From Kribbella sp. VKM Ac-2569 (GTDB lineage Bacteria; Actinomycetota; Actinomycetes; Propionibacteriales; Kribbellaceae), in NCBI RefSeq assembly GCF_004216905.1, contig NZ_SGXJ01000001.1:1240001-1304000 (forward strand): a stretch of 64,000 nt of DNA, written 5' to 3'. This document shows positions 49,479-58,771 of the stretch, piece after piece (the first letter of the stretch is position 1; each line of letters begins with the position of its first letter). Made by a program: the position numbers and the translations under genes. A model generated the notes under the pieces. It searched no databases. It was not told the DNA's origin and was given only the letters and a program-made list of their open reading frames with translations.

Positions 49479-50359
49479 AGCGGGCAGATGAGCACCGCAT
49501 GCGTGGCGATGCGGGCGTAGCCGAGCCATTCGTTGACGGCGAGCATCGGCGCGTTGCCGTCGTAGTTGGCGGTGTACGCGCCCTGCACGCCGGCCGCGGC
49601 GGCGCGGTGCAGCGCGGCGGTCTTGACCAGCTTGGCGAGGCCGCGACCGCGGTACTCCGGCAGCGTGGACGTCATCCTCGACCAGATCTTGGTGCCGTCG
49701 CCGTGGTTGCGGGTGAACGCGATGATCCGGCCCTCGTGCCTGGCGGCGACGCTCACAGCGTGCATCAGGTCGGGTGAGTTCCAGATGTCGGCGAGCCATC
49801 CGTCGTACGGCTGGGAGGAGATCTTGGCGTCGCCCGGCTTGGTGCGCTGGGCGACCTCGTCGGCGGCGTGCAGCAAGCGCGGATCGACCTCGGTGAACGG
49901 GATCAGCTCCACCTCGCTCGGGACCTCGGGAAGGTCCGGCGCCTTGCGCGGGTCGATGCCCGCGTAGTGCACCTGCCGGGTCTGCCGGTAACCGAACCGC
50001 GCCGCCCATTCCACAGTGCCCGGGTCGGCGAACACCCGCGCCGACGTGGCTCCCGCCGCCCGCAGGCCGGCATGGATCTCCCCGAGCAGCCGCGTACCGA
50101 TCCCTTGGCCGCGGTACTCCGGCCGGACCAGCAACCGCAGCTCGCCGTCCAGCGGGTCGGATCCGCCGATCAGGCCGCTCGACGCCCAGCCCACCAGGCC
50201 GCCGTCGTCCACCGCCACGAACGACCCGCGCCCGGCGTCGGCCGGCGTCGCCAGCCGACGGGTCAACGCACTGCGCGTGATCACCAGATACGGAACGAGC
50301 GCATCGTGCATCGCCACCGCTGCGTCGACATCCCCCGGACCCGCTGCCCTGATCTCCAT
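49475..50359 (-). CDS. Double-GNAT acetyltransferase, copy 1
   Basis: A 294-residue protein with two GNAT lobes. The first has PEYRGQGIGTRLLGEIH; the second has PEYRGRGLAKLVKTAAL and ends AVNEWLGYARIATHAVLI. Start ATG 50359 with AAGGAG. The architecture resembles mycothiol synthase (MshD) and related tandem-GNATs, but the gene that makes mycothiol cannot be told from these paralogues. Confidence 0.87.
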   Translation of the reverse strand: MEIRAAGPGDVDAAVAMHDALVPYLVITRSALTRRLATPADAGRGSFVAVDDGGLVGWASSGLIGGSDPLDGELRLLVRPEYRGQGIGTRLLGEIHAGLRAAGATSARVFADPGTVEWAARFGYRQTRQVHYAGIDPRKAPDLPEVPSEVELIPFTEVDPRLLHAADEVAQRTKPGDAKISSQPYDGWLADIWNSPDLMHAVSVAARHEGRIIAFTRNHGDGTKIWSRMTSTLPEYRGRGLAKLVKTAALHRAAAAGVQGAYTANYDGNAPMLAVNEWLGYARIATHAVLICPL

Positions 50360-50450
50360 CCGAACTCCTTGGGAACTCCAACGACGAAGTCCCCCGGAAG
50401 GTAACGTTTCTTCAGGTGCATACCGGAGGGAAACTGATTGCAGCTCTGTT

Positions 50451-51353
50451 TCAGAGGGTTCTGAGCAGGCCCATCTCGGTCTGCACCCGCCGGTACCCGA
50501 GCCAGTTGTTGACGGCAAGCATCGGGCCGTTCTCGTCGTCGTTGGAGGTGTACGCCGCTGTGATCCCGGCGGTCGCCGCACGCCGCAGAGCGACCGACTT
50601 CACCAGCTTCGCCAGCCCTCTCCCGCGGTACCCCGGAATCGTGCCGGTCATGCCCGACCACATCCGGTCACTGTGCGTCTCGACCACCGTGAACGACGCC
50701 ATCTCGTCGCCTGCCATCGCGGCGACACTGAGCGACTTGTCCATCGCCGGGCCGTTCCAGATCTCTTCCAGCCACCGGTCGTAGTCGACCGAGTCCAGCG
50801 GCGAGTCACTCGGCTCGTCCAGCGAGGCGATCGCGTCGGCCGTGTACGCCGCGTGCGCATCCACGGTGTCGAAGGCGACGAGTTCGATCCCCTCGGGCGT
50901 CTCCGGTGGCTCGGGCAACGACGTCAGCTCGACGCCGGAGAAGTGCATCTGGCGCGTCCCGTCGTACCCGAGGTTGCGGGCGAACTCGAGGCCCTCGGGC
51001 TGGACGAACGTCCGCACCCGGATCGCTCCGACCTCGGTGAGGTGCTGGTGCAGTCGCTCGGCGAGCTCGCTGCCGATGCCCTGCTTGCGCTGCTCCGGGT
51101 GCACGAAGATGCTCAAGTGGGCCTGGCCCGGATCGCTCGTCCAGACGTTCAGGCCGGCCGACGCCCAGGCGACGACCTCGCCGTCGCGTTCGGCGACCAG
51201 CGGCAGGAACCGCTCCCCCGGCGACTGGACGGTGAGCATGTGCCGCGTCGCCGCGGGCGACATGACCTTGTACGGCGCTACTACCCGTCGTACCGCTGCC
51301 ACTGCCTCGGCGTCGTCTGCCACGGCCTGCCGTACCACCGCCCGGGTCCTCAT
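50451..51353 (-). CDS. Double-GNAT acetyltransferase, copy 2
   Basis: A 300-residue paralogue of copy 1 with the same two-lobe layout (PEQRKQGIGSELAERLH; PGYRGRGLAKLVKSVAL; AVNNWLGYRRVQTEMGLL). Start ATG 51353. The 91-bp gap between the two holds no clear terminator. Recent tandem duplication is likely. Confidence 0.87.
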   Translation of the reverse strand: MRTRAVVRQAVADDAEAVAAVRRVVAPYKVMSPAATRHMLTVQSPGERFLPLVAERDGEVVAWASAGLNVWTSDPGQAHLSIFVHPEQRKQGIGSELAERLHQHLTEVGAIRVRTFVQPEGLEFARNLGYDGTRQMHFSGVELTSLPEPPETPEGIELVAFDTVDAHAAYTADAIASLDEPSDSPLDSVDYDRWLEEIWNGPAMDKSLSVAAMAGDEMASFTVVETHSDRMWSGMTGTIPGYRGRGLAKLVKSVALRRAATAGITAAYTSNDDENGPMLAVNNWLGYRRVQTEMGLLRTL

Positions 51354-51601
51354 GCTCCCGGACCTTAGCCAGCGCGCCGTACCCACGCCACGCATTAACA
51401 ACCAGCAACGTGATCGCAACGGCGGCGAGTCTCTTGTGATTCGGCTGTGTAGCGGACTCGTACTAAAGTGGCGCGGTGCTGTCGGACTGATCGCCCCGAC
51501 CGCCGGAAGTGCCATCGTGGTTCCACGCGACGGGGTCACCGGCGGCGGGGCGTCCGCATTTACCCTTGACCTCTCGCGGCCGTCAGGCGTAAACAGCCAC
51601 C

Positions 51602-52132
51602 ATGCAGATGACCGATGGAGCGGCAGCCGCCCGCACCCTCGCCGGCCTGATGGTCGCCGACAACCCGCGCCCCGAGTACGCCGACGCATTCCGGCCGTTC
51701 GCACCGCTGATCGGCAGCTGGGACCTCGACGTCGCCTGGTACGACGACAGCGGCGCGATCACCCGGCAGACGAAGGGTGAGTGGCACTTCGCCTGGGCGC
51801 TCGACGGCCGCGCGGTCGCGGACGTCTGGATCACCCCGAGCCGGGCCGCGCGAGCCACCGACGGCGACGGTGAGTGGGGGCTGTCGATTCGCATCTACGA
51901 TCCGGAACTGCAGGCGTTCCGCTCGACCTGGATGGGCCCGAAGGCGGCGTTCGTCATGCCGTTCATCGCGCACGCGACCGCGGACACCATCACCCTCGAG
52001 TCACAGATCGCCAACACCCGCTGGGAATTCACCGGCATCACCGCGACCGGCTTCCACTGGCGCAACGAGGACCTCGATGCCGAGGGCAACGTCATCCTGC
52101 GCCAGACCTTCGTGGCCACCCGTCAGCCGTAG
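51602..52132 (+). CDS. DUF1579-like beta-barrel protein
   Basis: A 176-residue cytosolic protein with FRPFAPLIGSWDLDVAWYDD and RSTWMGPKAAFVMPF, a lipocalin-like or DUF1579-like beta pattern. Start ATG 51602. The function is unknown. Its end overlaps the convergent WYL regulator by 10 bp. Confidence 0.78.
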   Translation: MQMTDGAAAARTLAGLMVADNPRPEYADAFRPFAPLIGSWDLDVAWYDDSGAITRQTKGEWHFAWALDGRAVADVWITPSRAARATDGDGEWGLSIRIYDPELQAFRSTWMGPKAAFVMPFIAHATADTITLESQIANTRWEFTGITATGFHWRNEDLDAEGNVILRQTFVATRQP

Positions 52133-53094
52133 GTCGCCAGGGCGGCCTGGGCCAGCTCCAGCATCCGGGCGCGCAGATCGCCCGGTTCGAGCACCTCCAG
52201 GTCGCCCGCGAATCCGAGCAGTACGCCGCACGCCGCCTCGCGGATCCGGAAGTGCAACCGCAAGTGCGGCCACTCGTCGTCCGACGGCACGTCGCGCGCC
52301 ACCTCACCCTTGGCGAGCATCGGCGAGGCGATCCGCCGGATCAGCTCCACCTTCTCCGGCCGTACCCGGACCAGTACGTCGACTCCGACGGGTGCCTGCC
52401 GCTCGAGTCCGGACCGCAGCCGCTCCCATTCGGCGCGGACGTCCAAACCATCGGGCCGTTCCGCCGCCTCTTCGAGTACGTCGGCCTGCTCGACCCGAGA
52501 CACCCGGTACATGCGCGCCGCCCCGCGATGCGCCGCCACCAGGTACCACCGCCCCGCCTGCTCGACGAGCCCCCACGGGTCGACAGTTCGTTGCTGAACG
52601 CCCTCACTCGCCGACGCGTACCGCAGTCGCACCCGTCGACGCTTGACGACGGCCTGCCGCAGTACGGGCAACGCACCGGTGTCCTCCGCCTCCGCGAACC
52701 ACCGCCGCCGGTCCACGACGATCGCACCGGACAACGCGTCCACGTCTCCCTGCAGCTCCACCGGCAACGTCGCGGACAGCTTCCCCATCGCCGAGTGCAG
52801 CGCATCCTGCAGCCCGAGCTCCTCCGACAACGCCGCCCGCCCAGACCACGCGAACAACGCCTGCGCCTCTCGCGGCGTCAGCTCACTCACGTCGGCGCGA
52901 TACCCAGGCAGCAACACACAGCCCCCGTTGCGCCCCCGCTCGGAGTACACCGGTACGCCGGCCGCGGACAACGCCTCCATGTCGCGCATGACCGTCCGCG
53001 TCGACACCTCCAGCCGCTCGGCGAGGTCCCGCGCGCTCAACCGCTCATGCCGCTGCAGCAACAGGATGATCTGCAACAACCGGTCCGCTCGCAT
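52123..53094 (-). CDS. YafY-type HTH/WYL transcriptional regulator
   Basis: A 323-residue regulator. The N-terminal helix-turn-helix is LSARDLAERLEVSTRTVMRDM. A WYL domain follows (DPWGLVEQAGRWYLVAAH) and then a C-terminal extension (WCX). WYL regulators sense nucleotides or small ligands. Start ATG 53094. It diverges from the DinB-type gene across 54 bp containing GACAgaagaTGTC (near 53110-53122), a plausible operator for both. Confidence 0.9.
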   Translation of the reverse strand: MRADRLLQIILLLQRHERLSARDLAERLEVSTRTVMRDMEALSAAGVPVYSERGRNGGCVLLPGYRADVSELTPREAQALFAWSGRAALSEELGLQDALHSAMGKLSATLPVELQGDVDALSGAIVVDRRRWFAEAEDTGALPVLRQAVVKRRRVRLRYASASEGVQQRTVDPWGLVEQAGRWYLVAAHRGAARMYRVSRVEQADVLEEAAERPDGLDVRAEWERLRSGLERQAPVGVDVLVRVRPEKVELIRRIASPMLAKGEVARDVPSDDEWPHLRLHFRIREAACGVLLGFAGDLEVLEPGDLRARMLELAQAALATYG

Positions 53095-53148
53095 GCCGTC
53101 AACAATATGGGACAGAAGATGTCGTATATACCCCTGGAAGCTGTCTCC

Positions 53149-53715
53149 ATGACCAACGACCCACGCGCACTGTTCGTCCGCGCCCTCGACCAGACCGAGC
53201 ACCTCGTCAACACCACCGGGCCCGACGACCTCGACCTACCGACCCCCTGCGACGAGTACGACGTCCGCACACTGCTGGGCCACCTGCTGACCGTCGTCGC
53301 GCGCATCGACCTCGCATTGAACGGCGGCGACCCGCTGACGATTCCGGTGGTGACAACTGGCGTCGACGACGTGCCGGCTGCCTGGAAGGAACGCCGGGTG
53401 TCACTGGACGACACCCTCGCCGACGACGCCGTACTCGGCCAGATCTGCAAGCTGCCGTGGGGCACCCTGCCCGGCGCAGCTGCCATCGCTGCGTACACAG
53501 GTGAGCTCACCACGCACTCCTGGGACCTGGCGAAGGCCACTGGTCGTCTCGACCAGCTGGACGACGCTCTGGCGACGCAGGTGCTTCCGATGGTGCGCCA
53601 GTACGTCCCGGCCGAGCAGCGCGGCGGGCACGTTCCGTTCGGCCCGGTAGTACAGGTGTCTGCCGACGCGTCGCCGTACGACCAACTGGCTGGCTGGCAG
53701 GGCCGCCAGCCCTAG
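53149..53715 (+). CDS. TIGR03086-type DinB/mycothiol-dependent protein
   Basis: A 188-residue four-helix-bundle protein. Metal-binding pattern includes LLGHLLTVVARID and GELTTHSWDLAKATG, as in the TIGR03086 and maleylpyruvate-isomerase families of actinobacteria, which use mycothiol. ATG 53149 is taken as start; in-frame ATGs at 53107 and 53119 overlap the presumed operator. Likely controlled by the divergent WYL regulator. Confidence 0.85.
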   Translation: MTNDPRALFVRALDQTEHLVNTTGPDDLDLPTPCDEYDVRTLLGHLLTVVARIDLALNGGDPLTIPVVTTGVDDVPAAWKERRVSLDDTLADDAVLGQICKLPWGTLPGAAAIAAYTGELTTHSWDLAKATGRLDQLDDALATQVLPMVRQYVPAEQRGGHVPFGPVVQVSADASPYDQLAGWQGRQP

Positions 53716-54464
53716 GCGATCCCGCCGTTCAGCATCAGGCCGCCGTCGATGGTGATGGTCTGGCCGGTGATCCACGACGCCTCGTCGGACAGCAGGAACC
53801 ACACCAGCGAGGCGACGTCCTCCGGCCGGCCCAGCCGACGCAGCGGGTACGTCGACGCCACCTTGTCCTCACGCCCTTCGTAGAGCGCTCCGGCGAACTT
53901 GGTCTTGACCACCGCCGGAGCCACGGCGTTCACCCGGATCTCCGGAGCCAGCTCGACGGCCAGTTCCTGCGTGACCCGGGACAGCATCGCCTTGGTCGCT
54001 CCGTACCACCCGATGCCCGGCGACGGCCCCAGACCGGCCACCGAGGACAGGTTGACCACGGCCCCGCCGTGGGCGCGCATCCACGCGTCCCGGCAGGCCT
54101 TCACCCAGGCGATCGTGGCCAGCACGTTGGTGTCCACCATCTTGGCCGCGACCGTCTGGTCGACGTCCAGCAGCTTCCCGTAGATCGGGTTGATGCCGGC
54201 GTTGTTGACCAGCAGATCCACCGATCCGTACGTCGCCACCGCCGCGGCCACGACCGCGCCCCGGTGCGTCGGGTCGGCCGCCTTCCCGGCCACGGCCAGC
54301 GCGTGCTTCCGGCCGCCCAGGGTCTTGACCGCCTCGTCGAGGGTCTCCTGGGTCCGGCCGGTGATGACGACGCGAGCGCCATCGGCCACCAGGCGCTGCG
54401 CGATCGCCAGCCCGATACCGCGGGACGCTCCGGTGACGATCGCCGTTCGGCCGTCCAGCGCCAT
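53712..54464 (-). CDS. Short-chain dehydrogenase in beta-oxidation operon
   Basis: A 250-residue SDR with TGASRGIG, LLVNNAGI, and active site WYGATKAML. Start ATG 54464 shares one base with the thiolase stop, so it is the last gene of the acyl-CoA dehydrogenase, thiolase, SDR operon. It probably oxidises the 3-hydroxyacyl-CoA or a related intermediate. Confidence 0.92.
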   Translation of the reverse strand: MALDGRTAIVTGASRGIGLAIAQRLVADGARVVITGRTQETLDEAVKTLGGRKHALAVAGKAADPTHRGAVVAAAVATYGSVDLLVNNAGINPIYGKLLDVDQTVAAKMVDTNVLATIAWVKACRDAWMRAHGGAVVNLSSVAGLGPSPGIGWYGATKAMLSRVTQELAVELAPEIRVNAVAPAVVKTKFAGALYEGREDKVASTYPLRRLGRPEDVASLVWFLLSDEASWITGQTITIDGGLMLNGGIA

Positions 54465-55684
54465 CAGCTGAGGCGCTCGAGAACGATCGCCATCCCCTGA
54501 CCGCCGCCGACGCACATCGTCTCGAGACCGAACTGCTTGTCCTCGAACTGCAGGCCGTTCACCAGCGTGGTCATGATCCGCGCGCCGGTCGAACCGAACG
54601 GGTGGCCGAGCGCGATCGCCCCGCCGTGCACGTTCAGCTTGTCCTCGTCGATGCCGAGCTCACGCGCCGACCCGATCACCTGGACCGCGAACGCCTCGTT
54701 GATCTCGACCAGGCCGATGTCGCTGATGCTCATCCCGGCCCGCGCCAGCGCCTGCTTCGACGCCTCGACCGGACCGAGGCCCATGATCTCCGGCGACAGC
54801 CCGCTGACCCCGGTCGACACGATCCGCGCCAGCGGCGTCAGGCCGAGCTCGCGCGCCTTGGTGTCGCTCATGATCACGACCGCTGCAGCGCCGTCGTTCA
54901 GCGGGCAGCAGTTGCCGGCCGTCACAGTGCCGTCGGGGCGGAACACCGGCTTGAGCTGGCTGACCTTCTCCAGCGTCGTACCGGCACGCGGTCCGTCGTC
55001 CTTGCTCACCACGGTCCCGTCCGGCAGCGTCACCGGCGTGATCTCGCGCTCGAAGAACCCGTTGTTGATCGCCTTCTCGGCCAGGTTCTGCGAGCGGACG
55101 CCGAACACGTCCTGGTCCGCGCGGCTGATACCCCGCAGCGTCGCCACGTTCTCGGCGGTCTGCCCCATCGAGATGTAGATGTCGGGGATCAGCCCGTCCT
55201 CGCGCGGGTCGTGCCAGGTGTCGTTGGTCTCTGCGTACTTCTCGGTCCGCGCGACCGCGTCGGTGAAGACCTCGTTGAACGAGCTCGGGTCACCGACCCC
55301 GGCCGAGCCGAAGTTCTTGTACCGCGAGACACACTCGACGCCCGCGCTGACGAAGATGTCGCCCTCACCGGACTTGATCGCGTGGTACGCCATCCGCGCG
55401 GTCTGCGTCGACGACGCGCAGAACCGGTTGACCGTGGTCGCCGGCGTGTTGTCCCAGCCCAGCTGGACCGCGACCCGACGCGCCATGTTGCCGCCGTGCT
55501 CGTCGTGCGGCTCCGCGCAGCCGAGCGCCAGGTCCTCGATCTGGTCACCGGTCAGCCCGACCTTGCTGACCGCCGCGTTGATCATCTGTACGGCGAGGTC
55601 GTCCGGCCGGATCGTGGTCAGCGACCCCTTGTGCGCACGGCCGATCGGCGAGCGGGCCGTGGACACGATGACTGCTTCAGGCAT
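54464..55684 (-). CDS. fadA: Acetyl-CoA acyltransferase (thiolase)
   Basis: A 406-residue thiolase. The acylated cysteine lies in VNRFCASSTQT, the histidine in GGAIALGHPFGSTGARI and the second cysteine in METMCVGGGQG. It cleaves 3-ketoacyl-CoA in fatty-acid degradation. Start ATG 55684. It is 24 bp downstream of the acyl-CoA dehydrogenase gene. Confidence 0.95.
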   Translation of the reverse strand: MPEAVIVSTARSPIGRAHKGSLTTIRPDDLAVQMINAAVSKVGLTGDQIEDLALGCAEPHDEHGGNMARRVAVQLGWDNTPATTVNRFCASSTQTARMAYHAIKSGEGDIFVSAGVECVSRYKNFGSAGVGDPSSFNEVFTDAVARTEKYAETNDTWHDPREDGLIPDIYISMGQTAENVATLRGISRADQDVFGVRSQNLAEKAINNGFFEREITPVTLPDGTVVSKDDGPRAGTTLEKVSQLKPVFRPDGTVTAGNCCPLNDGAAAVVIMSDTKARELGLTPLARIVSTGVSGLSPEIMGLGPVEASKQALARAGMSISDIGLVEINEAFAVQVIGSARELGIDEDKLNVHGGAIALGHPFGSTGARIMTTLVNGLQFEDKQFGLETMCVGGGQGMAIVLERLS

Positions 55685-55708
55685 TGCAGGTCCTCCCTAG
55701 AGGCCAGT

Positions 55709-56854
55709 TCACAGGCCCAAGTCGCGGCCGATGAGTTCCTTCATGATCTCGTTCGAGCCGGCCCAGATCTTGGTCACACGGGCATCGCGCCAGGCGCGGG
55801 CGACCCGGTACTCGTTCATGTAGCCGTACCCGCCGTGCAGCTGGACGCACGCGTCCAGGATCTCGTTCTGCACGTGGGCGCTCCACCACTTGGTCTTCGC
55901 GGCGTCGACCGCGGACAGCCGGTCCTCGTCGTGCGCGACGATCGCGTTGTCGACGTACGCCTGCGTGACCTCGGCCTTGGTGACCAGCTCGGCGACCAGG
56001 AACTTGTTGTACTGGAACGAGCCGACCGGCTGGCCGAACGCCTTGCGCTGCTTCACGTACTCGATCGTCTCGTCGAGGATCTGCGTCGCGTGCGCGATGT
56101 TCGACACCGCGGCGCCGACGCGCTCCTGCGCGAGCCGCTCCATCATGTGGATGAAGCCGCGGTCCACCTCGCCGAGCACGTTGTCGTCACCGACGAACAC
56201 GTCCTCGAAGAAGAGTTCCGACGTACCGGACTCGGTCTGGCCAACCTTGTCGAGCTTGCGGCCGCGGGCGAAGCCCTCCATGCCCTCCTCGACCACGAAC
56301 AGCGTGATGCCCTTCGCGCCCTTCGACGGGTCGGTCCGCGCGGCGACGATGACCAGGTCGGCCATGTCGCCGTTGGTGATGAAGGTCTTCGACCCGTTCA
56401 GCACCCAGCCGCCGTCGGCCTTCTTCGCGGTCGTCTTCAGCGCGGCCAGGTCCGAACCACCCGACGGCTCGGTCATCCCGATCGCGGCGACGTACTCACC
56501 GGCGCAGAACTTGGGCAGCCAGCGCTGCTTCTGCTCCTCGGTCCCGAGATCCACGAGGTACGGCGCGCAGCAGTCGTAGTGGATGCCGAAGCAGCTCGAC
56601 AGCGACGCGGAGACCTTCGACACCTCCTCGGCGAACACCGCGTTGAACCGGTAGTCGCCGACGCTCGATCCGCCGTACTCCTCCGGCACGTCCAGCCCGA
56701 GGAAGCCCTGCTTGCCGGCCTCCAGCCAGGCAGCGCGGTCGATCGTCTTCTCTTCGAGGAACTGGTCCATCCGCGGCACCAGCGAGCGTTCGCAGTACTC
56801 CTTGGCGCTGGCTCGGAATGCGTGGTGATCCTCGTTGAAGATGACGCGCTCCAT
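55709..56854 (-). CDS. Acyl-CoA dehydrogenase
   Basis: A 381-residue FAD enzyme. Motifs are GMTEPSGGSDLAAL, FITNGDMADLVIV and QLHGGYGYMNEY, whose glutamate is the probable base of the long-chain/isovaleryl type. It is the first gene of the operon. Start ATG 56854 behind GGAGG. The promoter region contains the palindrome at 56908-56923, so the divergent TetR probably represses the operon until an acyl-CoA appears. Confidence 0.94.
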   Translation of the reverse strand: MERVIFNEDHHAFRASAKEYCERSLVPRMDQFLEEKTIDRAAWLEAGKQGFLGLDVPEEYGGSSVGDYRFNAVFAEEVSKVSASLSSCFGIHYDCCAPYLVDLGTEEQKQRWLPKFCAGEYVAAIGMTEPSGGSDLAALKTTAKKADGGWVLNGSKTFITNGDMADLVIVAARTDPSKGAKGITLFVVEEGMEGFARGRKLDKVGQTESGTSELFFEDVFVGDDNVLGEVDRGFIHMMERLAQERVGAAVSNIAHATQILDETIEYVKQRKAFGQPVGSFQYNKFLVAELVTKAEVTQAYVDNAIVAHDEDRLSAVDAAKTKWWSAHVQNEILDACVQLHGGYGYMNEYRVARAWRDARVTKIWAGSNEIMKELIGRDLGL

Positions 56855-56907
56855 GAGGCCTCCCCAAGGTGTGAGATGCGTGGCGCTGTGCACATTTTTC
56901 CGCTTCG

Positions 56908-56923
56908 CTAAGCGCTTGCTTAG
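56908..56923. promoter_or_regulatory. TetR operator of the beta-oxidation operon
   Basis: CTAAGCGCTTGCTTAG has 6-bp inverted arms CTAAGC/GCTTAG and lies between the acyl-CoA dehydrogenase start (56854) and the TetR start (56952). This fits an operator of the FadR/KstR2 kind, which often contain a short AAGC/GCTT core. Confidence 0.75.
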
Positions 56924-56951
56924 CTTCACGCGTTTGGTGCAAGGTGTCAAC

Positions 56952-57551
56952 GTGTCCGCAGTCACCGATCCCCTGGTGTGGGAGCACGTTCAGCCGGCCG
57001 CAGCCCGCCGGCTGCTCACCGGCGCCGTCGACGCGTTCGCGGAACGCGGTTACCAGGCCACAACGACCCGCGACATCGCCTCCCGCGCCGGGATGAGTCC
57101 GGCCGCCCTGTACGTGCACTACCCGTCCAAGGAACGCCTGCTCTTCGAGATCAGCCTGTACGGCCACAACGCCGCCCTGGACGTACTGCGTTCCGCCGAC
57201 ACCGGCCCGGCCCCCGCGGACCGGCTGCGCTCTCTGGTCGCCGCCTTCACCGCCTGGCACGCGCAACACCACACGATCGCGCGAGTGGTCCAGTACGAGC
57301 TGGCAGCACTGAGCCCCGAGCACCTGGCAGAGGTCGCGACGATCCGCCGCGCCATCTCCGCGCAGATCGAGCAGGTGCTGGCAGACGGCGTACAGGACGG
57401 TTCCTTCGCCGTCGCCGACCTGCCCGGCACGACTCTCGCCGTACTCTCGCTGTCCATCGACGTAGCCCGCTGGTACACCCCCCACCGCGGCGACCCCGCA
57501 GCCCTCGGCAAGTTGTACGCCGACCTCGCGCACCGCATGGTCCAGGCATAG
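56952..57551 (+). CDS. TetR regulator of fatty-acid oxidation
   Basis: A 199-residue TetR protein with the helix-turn-helix ATTTRDIASRAGMSPAALYVHYPSK. The C-terminal domain (TetR_C_33-like) is full length. Start GTG 56952. It diverges from the acyl-CoA dehydrogenase operon with one palindrome between them. The likely ligand is an acyl-CoA, inferred from context. Confidence 0.9.
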   Translation: MSAVTDPLVWEHVQPAAARRLLTGAVDAFAERGYQATTTRDIASRAGMSPAALYVHYPSKERLLFEISLYGHNAALDVLRSADTGPAPADRLRSLVAAFTAWHAQHHTIARVVQYELAALSPEHLAEVATIRRAISAQIEQVLADGVQDGSFAVADLPGTTLAVLSLSIDVARWYTPHRGDPAALGKLYADLAHRMVQA

Positions 57552-57553
57552 CA

Positions 57554-57583
57554 AAGCCCCCGCACCACCTGGCGCGGGGGCTT
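57554..57583. terminator. Bidirectional terminator between tetR and yceI
   Basis: AAGCCCCCGC (57554-57563) pairs perfectly with GCGGGGGCTT (57574-57583). It sits between the stops of two convergent genes and can serve both. Confidence 0.85.
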
Positions 57584-57591
57584 GCCGGAGA

Positions 57592-58161
57592 TCAGGCCTG
57601 CAGTGCCGCCTGGACGTCGAGGTGGATGTCCACCTTGTCACCGATCAGCAGCTTGCCGCCCTCGAGCGGCACGTTGAAGTCGATGCCCCACTCCTTGCGG
57701 CTGATCGACGCGGAGGCCTCGAAGCCGATGATGGTCTGGCCGTACGCGTTCTGGTCGACACCGAGGAACTCGACCGCGAGCTCGATCGGCTTGGTGACGT
57801 TCTTGATGGTGAGCTCGCCGGCCAGGACGTAGTCGTCGCCCTCGGGCTTGATCGCGGAGCTGACGAAGGTCATCTTCGGGCTGTTCTCGGCGTCGAAGAA
57901 GTCGCCGGAGCGCAGGTGACCGTCGCGCTGCTCGCTGCGGGTGTGCACGGAGCCCAGCTCGACGGAGACGTTCGTCGCAGAATCCTCGATGGTGTCCTTG
58001 ACGACGATCTCGCCGCTGAACTCCTGGAAGGTGCCGCGGACCTTGGTCATCAGGTGGCGGACGGTGAAGCCGATCTCGCTGTGCGCGGCGTCGATGGCGT
58101 ACGTGCCGGCGACCAGGCCGGGGATGCTGCTGGTCAGGGTGCCGGTGGTGGTGTCGCTCAT
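57592..58161 (-). CDS. YceI-family lipid-binding protein, cytoplasmic
   Basis: A 189-residue YceI lipocalin-like barrel with GTYAIDAAHSEIGFTVRHLM and a later KEWGIDFNVPLEGG. It binds isoprenoid or other lipids. There is no signal peptide, as in many actinobacterial members. It diverges from a MarR gene; the spacer has two similar elements, GTTGAAGATTTAACT and GTTGACTTTTAAACC. Confidence 0.92.
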   Translation of the reverse strand: MSDTTTGTLTSSIPGLVAGTYAIDAAHSEIGFTVRHLMTKVRGTFQEFSGEIVVKDTIEDSATNVSVELGSVHTRSEQRDGHLRSGDFFDAENSPKMTFVSSAIKPEGDDYVLAGELTIKNVTKPIELAVEFLGVDQNAYGQTIIGFEASASISRKEWGIDFNVPLEGGKLLIGDKVDIHLDVQAALQA

Positions 58162-58294
58162 GGGGTCCTCTCGGAAAGTGCTGTTGCTGGTCGGGGGCGA
58201 CGCAGCCAGGTCTATAGTTAAATCTTCAACCGATGACTACGACAGTAGGGATCAACGGTTTAAAAGTCAACTACATTCCCGCTACACTGTTCCC

Positions 58295-58771
58295 GTGACG
58301 ATGGAGACTGAGATGGACCGGGGGACTCGGTGGCTCAACGCCGAGCAGCAGGTCGCGTGGCGTGCGTACCTGCTGGGCACCGCACGCCTGATGGCCAAAC
58401 TCGACGACGACCTGCGCCAGTTCGGCCTCGGGATCAACGACTACGAGATCCTGGTCCGGCTCTCCGAGGCGCCTGACCGGCGGCTCCGGATGGCCGACCT
58501 CGCCGACCGGCTGCACCAGAGCCGGTCCCGCCTGACGCACACCGTCGGCCGCCTCGAGGCCGCCGAGTTGGTCCGCCGTACGTCGTGCACGAGCGACAAG
58601 CGTGGCGTGTGGGCCGAGCTGACCGACGCGGGGCTCACCCTGCTCGAGCAGGCCGCGCCGTACCACGTCGAAGGCGTCCGGGAGAACCTGGTCGACCTCG
58701 CGAGCCCCGAGGACTTCGCCGCGGTCGGCCGCGTGTTCGACTCTGTCTCCGAGCACATCGGCCAGCGTTAG
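58295..58771 (+). CDS. MarR-family regulator next to yceI
   Basis: About 158 residues with a winged helix (LRMADLADRLHQSRSRLTHTVGRLE, then a KRGVWAELTDAG wing). Start GTG 58295 or ATG 58301. A TACACT box ends about eight bases before the GTG, so leaderless transcription is possible. It probably controls itself and yceI. Its end overlaps the convergent monooxygenase by four bases. Confidence 0.9.
   Translation: MTMETEMDRGTRWLNAEQQVAWRAYLLGTARLMAKLDDDLRQFGLGINDYEILVRLSEAPDRRLRMADLADRLHQSRSRLTHTVGRLEAAELVRRTSCTSDKRGVWAELTDAGLTLLEQAAPYHVEGVRENLVDLASPEDFAAVGRVFDSVSEHIGQR

Noticed and set aside
54602..56911. 769-codon forward frame across the beta-oxidation operon
   Set aside because: It covers the complement of the thiolase and acyl-CoA dehydrogenase, whose catalytic motifs are all intact on the other strand.
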